Shown piece after piece: positions 63,341-64,000 of a stretch of 64,000 bases of DNA (position 1 is the stretch's first letter; each line of letters opens with the position of its first letter). Both the position numbers and the translations under genes were made by a program. The notes beneath the pieces were generated by a model. The model had not been told where the DNA came from, ran no database searches, and saw only the letters and a program-made list of their open reading frames with translations. This DNA is from JASGKO01 sp049840595 (lineage in GTDB: Bacteria > Verrucomicrobiota > Verrucomicrobiia > Chthoniobacterales > Chthoniobacteraceae). Where the stretch lies: the NCBI GenBank assembly GCA_049840595.1, contig JASGKO010000039.1, positions 257,489-321,488 on the forward strand, read 5' to 3'.

Positions 63341-63370
63341 GGCGACGGTCATAGACCGCCGCTACAGCGG
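63341..63370. repeat. REP-like palindromic element (family C)
   Basis: GGCGACGGTCATAGACCGCC followed by GCTACAGCGG, the best copy of the element also at 54336-54360 and (reversed) 1937-1962. Lies between converging genes. Confidence 0.82.
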
Positions 63371-63379
63371 TTTTGATCT

Positions 63380-64000
63380 CTAAAGCACCACCTTTTCGCC
63401 TTCGCGGGAGGCATCCACCTTCATCGTGCCGCCTTTGGCGCGGACGAGGCTGCGGGCGGTTTCCAGGAGCGTGCTCACGCGGGCGTCGTCGTGGTTGGGA
63501 TCGTGATGAAAAAGGAAGAGGTGTTTCACCTGGGCCGCGAGGGCGAGGTCCACGACATGGCTCACGCAACCGTGGCCCCAGCCGATGTGCTGCGAGTATT
63601 CCTCATCGTCGTATTGCGAGTCGGCGATCATCACGTCCGCCCCGGTGAGAAACTCGATCACCTTCTGGTCGAGGGGCACGCCGTTGCCGCTCTCGGCGAC
63701 CCAGTTTTTGCCAAAGGGCTCGTTATCCGGCAGATAGGCGACCGAACCCTGGCTGGTGTAGAGCCGGTAGCCGACGGCGATCCCGGGATGGTTCAGGGTG
63801 CAGGCTTTCACCTCGACGGAGCCGACTTTGAAGGAGAAATCCTTCAATTCACGAATGACGATGTTGCCCGGCATCTGCTCCAGCGCGATGGGGAAATAGG
63901 GGCTCTCCATCTGCCCGGCAATCGTCTGGGCGAGGCTGCTGCGGGCCCCCTCGTAGCCGAGGATGTGGACATGGTTTTCCGGATGATAGGCCGGCAGAAA
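63380..64000 (-). CDS. MBL-fold metallo-hydrolase, partial
   Basis: The frame is open to the window edge and its start is outside. Visible residues include FLPAYHPENHVHILGYEGAR, MPGNIVIRELKDFSFKVGSV, CTLNHPGIAVGYRLYTSQGS, LPDNEPFGKNW, and GWGHGCVSHVVDLALAAQVK, ending FLFHHDPNHDD. The HPG, LPDNEP, GH and HHDP elements are those of the metallo-beta-lactamase fold in the PhnP/RNase Z-like group, with the C-terminal His ligands complete. The HxHxDH motif lies outside the window. Substrate unknown. Confidence 0.85.
   Translation of the reverse strand, partial: FLPAYHPENHVHILGYEGARSSLAQTIAGQMESPYFPIALEQMPGNIVIRELKDFSFKVGSVEVKACTLNHPGIAVGYRLYTSQGSVAYLPDNEPFGKNWVAESGNGVPLDQKVIEFLTGADVMIADSQYDDEEYSQHIGWGHGCVSHVVDLALAAQVKHLFLFHHDPNHDDARVSTLLETARSLVRAKGGTMKVDASREGEKVVL

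Overview
The window looks like a chromosomal stretch of a Gram-negative, GC-rich bacterium of the Verrucomicrobiota (Spartobacteria/Terrimicrobia-like), probably from a draft or metagenome assembly. The assignment is inference. It rests on LpxA (lipopolysaccharide), zinc-ribbon Ser/Thr kinases beside an FHA protein and an unusual ECF-type sigma factor, GYF_2 proteins, a DUF4159 protein, an LESRIAPA-type N-terminus, a DUF721/DciA protein and many hypothetical secreted proteins. No tRNA, rRNA, CRISPR array or insertion sequence was recognised.

Layout. 0-9 kb: a partial GYF_2 gene, coproheme decarboxylase (HemQ/ChdC), LarE, a type I pullulanase, FolB, a DciA-like protein, a small Tyr/His-rich secreted protein, a ferredoxin, a DMT transporter and a second GYF_2 protein. 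9-16.5 kb: a signalling island of kinase, FHA protein, sigma factor and a second, 1173-residue mosaic kinase. 16.5-23.1 kb: a six-gene minus-strand uronate operon (kdgK, eda, Gfo/Idh/MocA oxidoreductase, cupin, GH88 hydrolase, SDR) with a divergent AraC regulator. In outline, GH88 releases unsaturated uronate, the cupin/SDR/oxidoreductase steps lead to KDG, KdgK makes KDPG, and Eda gives pyruvate plus glyceraldehyde-3-phosphate. 23-35.8 kb: a pseudopilin, hisH-hisA, hisB, small proteins, manA, lpxA, an ATP-grasp enzyme, radC and a polyprenyl diphosphate synthase. 35.9-46.8 kb: DUF4159 and NfeD membrane proteins, thiH-thiS, a glycosyltransferase, apt and a large CHASE3 hybrid histidine kinase. 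46.9-49.9 kb: a more AT-rich block with a C5 DNA methyltransferase overlapping a NotI-like restriction endonuclease, plus an orphan gene. 50-64 kb: a DnaJ/CbpA protein, a second DNA methyltransferase, oppBC permeases, an LESRIAPA-type surface protein, a fused homocysteine methyltransferase/MTHFR, rpsT, hypothetical proteins and a partial MBL-fold hydrolase.

Two properties cut across the window. First, single-base indels break about ten conserved genes, clustered at about 2.1-12.7 kb and 51.4-55.9 kb, while about 38 kb in between is intact. Conservation on both sides of each break suggests sequence error rather than decay. Second, intergenic gaps hold several families of dispersed palindromic repeats (8999-9146, 49268-49325, 51064-51181, 52154-52382, 61161-61564 and short REP-like copies at 1937, 54336 and 63341), some present in two or three recognisable copies.

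The most interesting items are the NotI-like restriction-modification pair and the mosaic kinase carrying a glycine-rich decapeptide array, three DUF4019-like repeats and what looks like a catalytically dead signal-peptidase domain.
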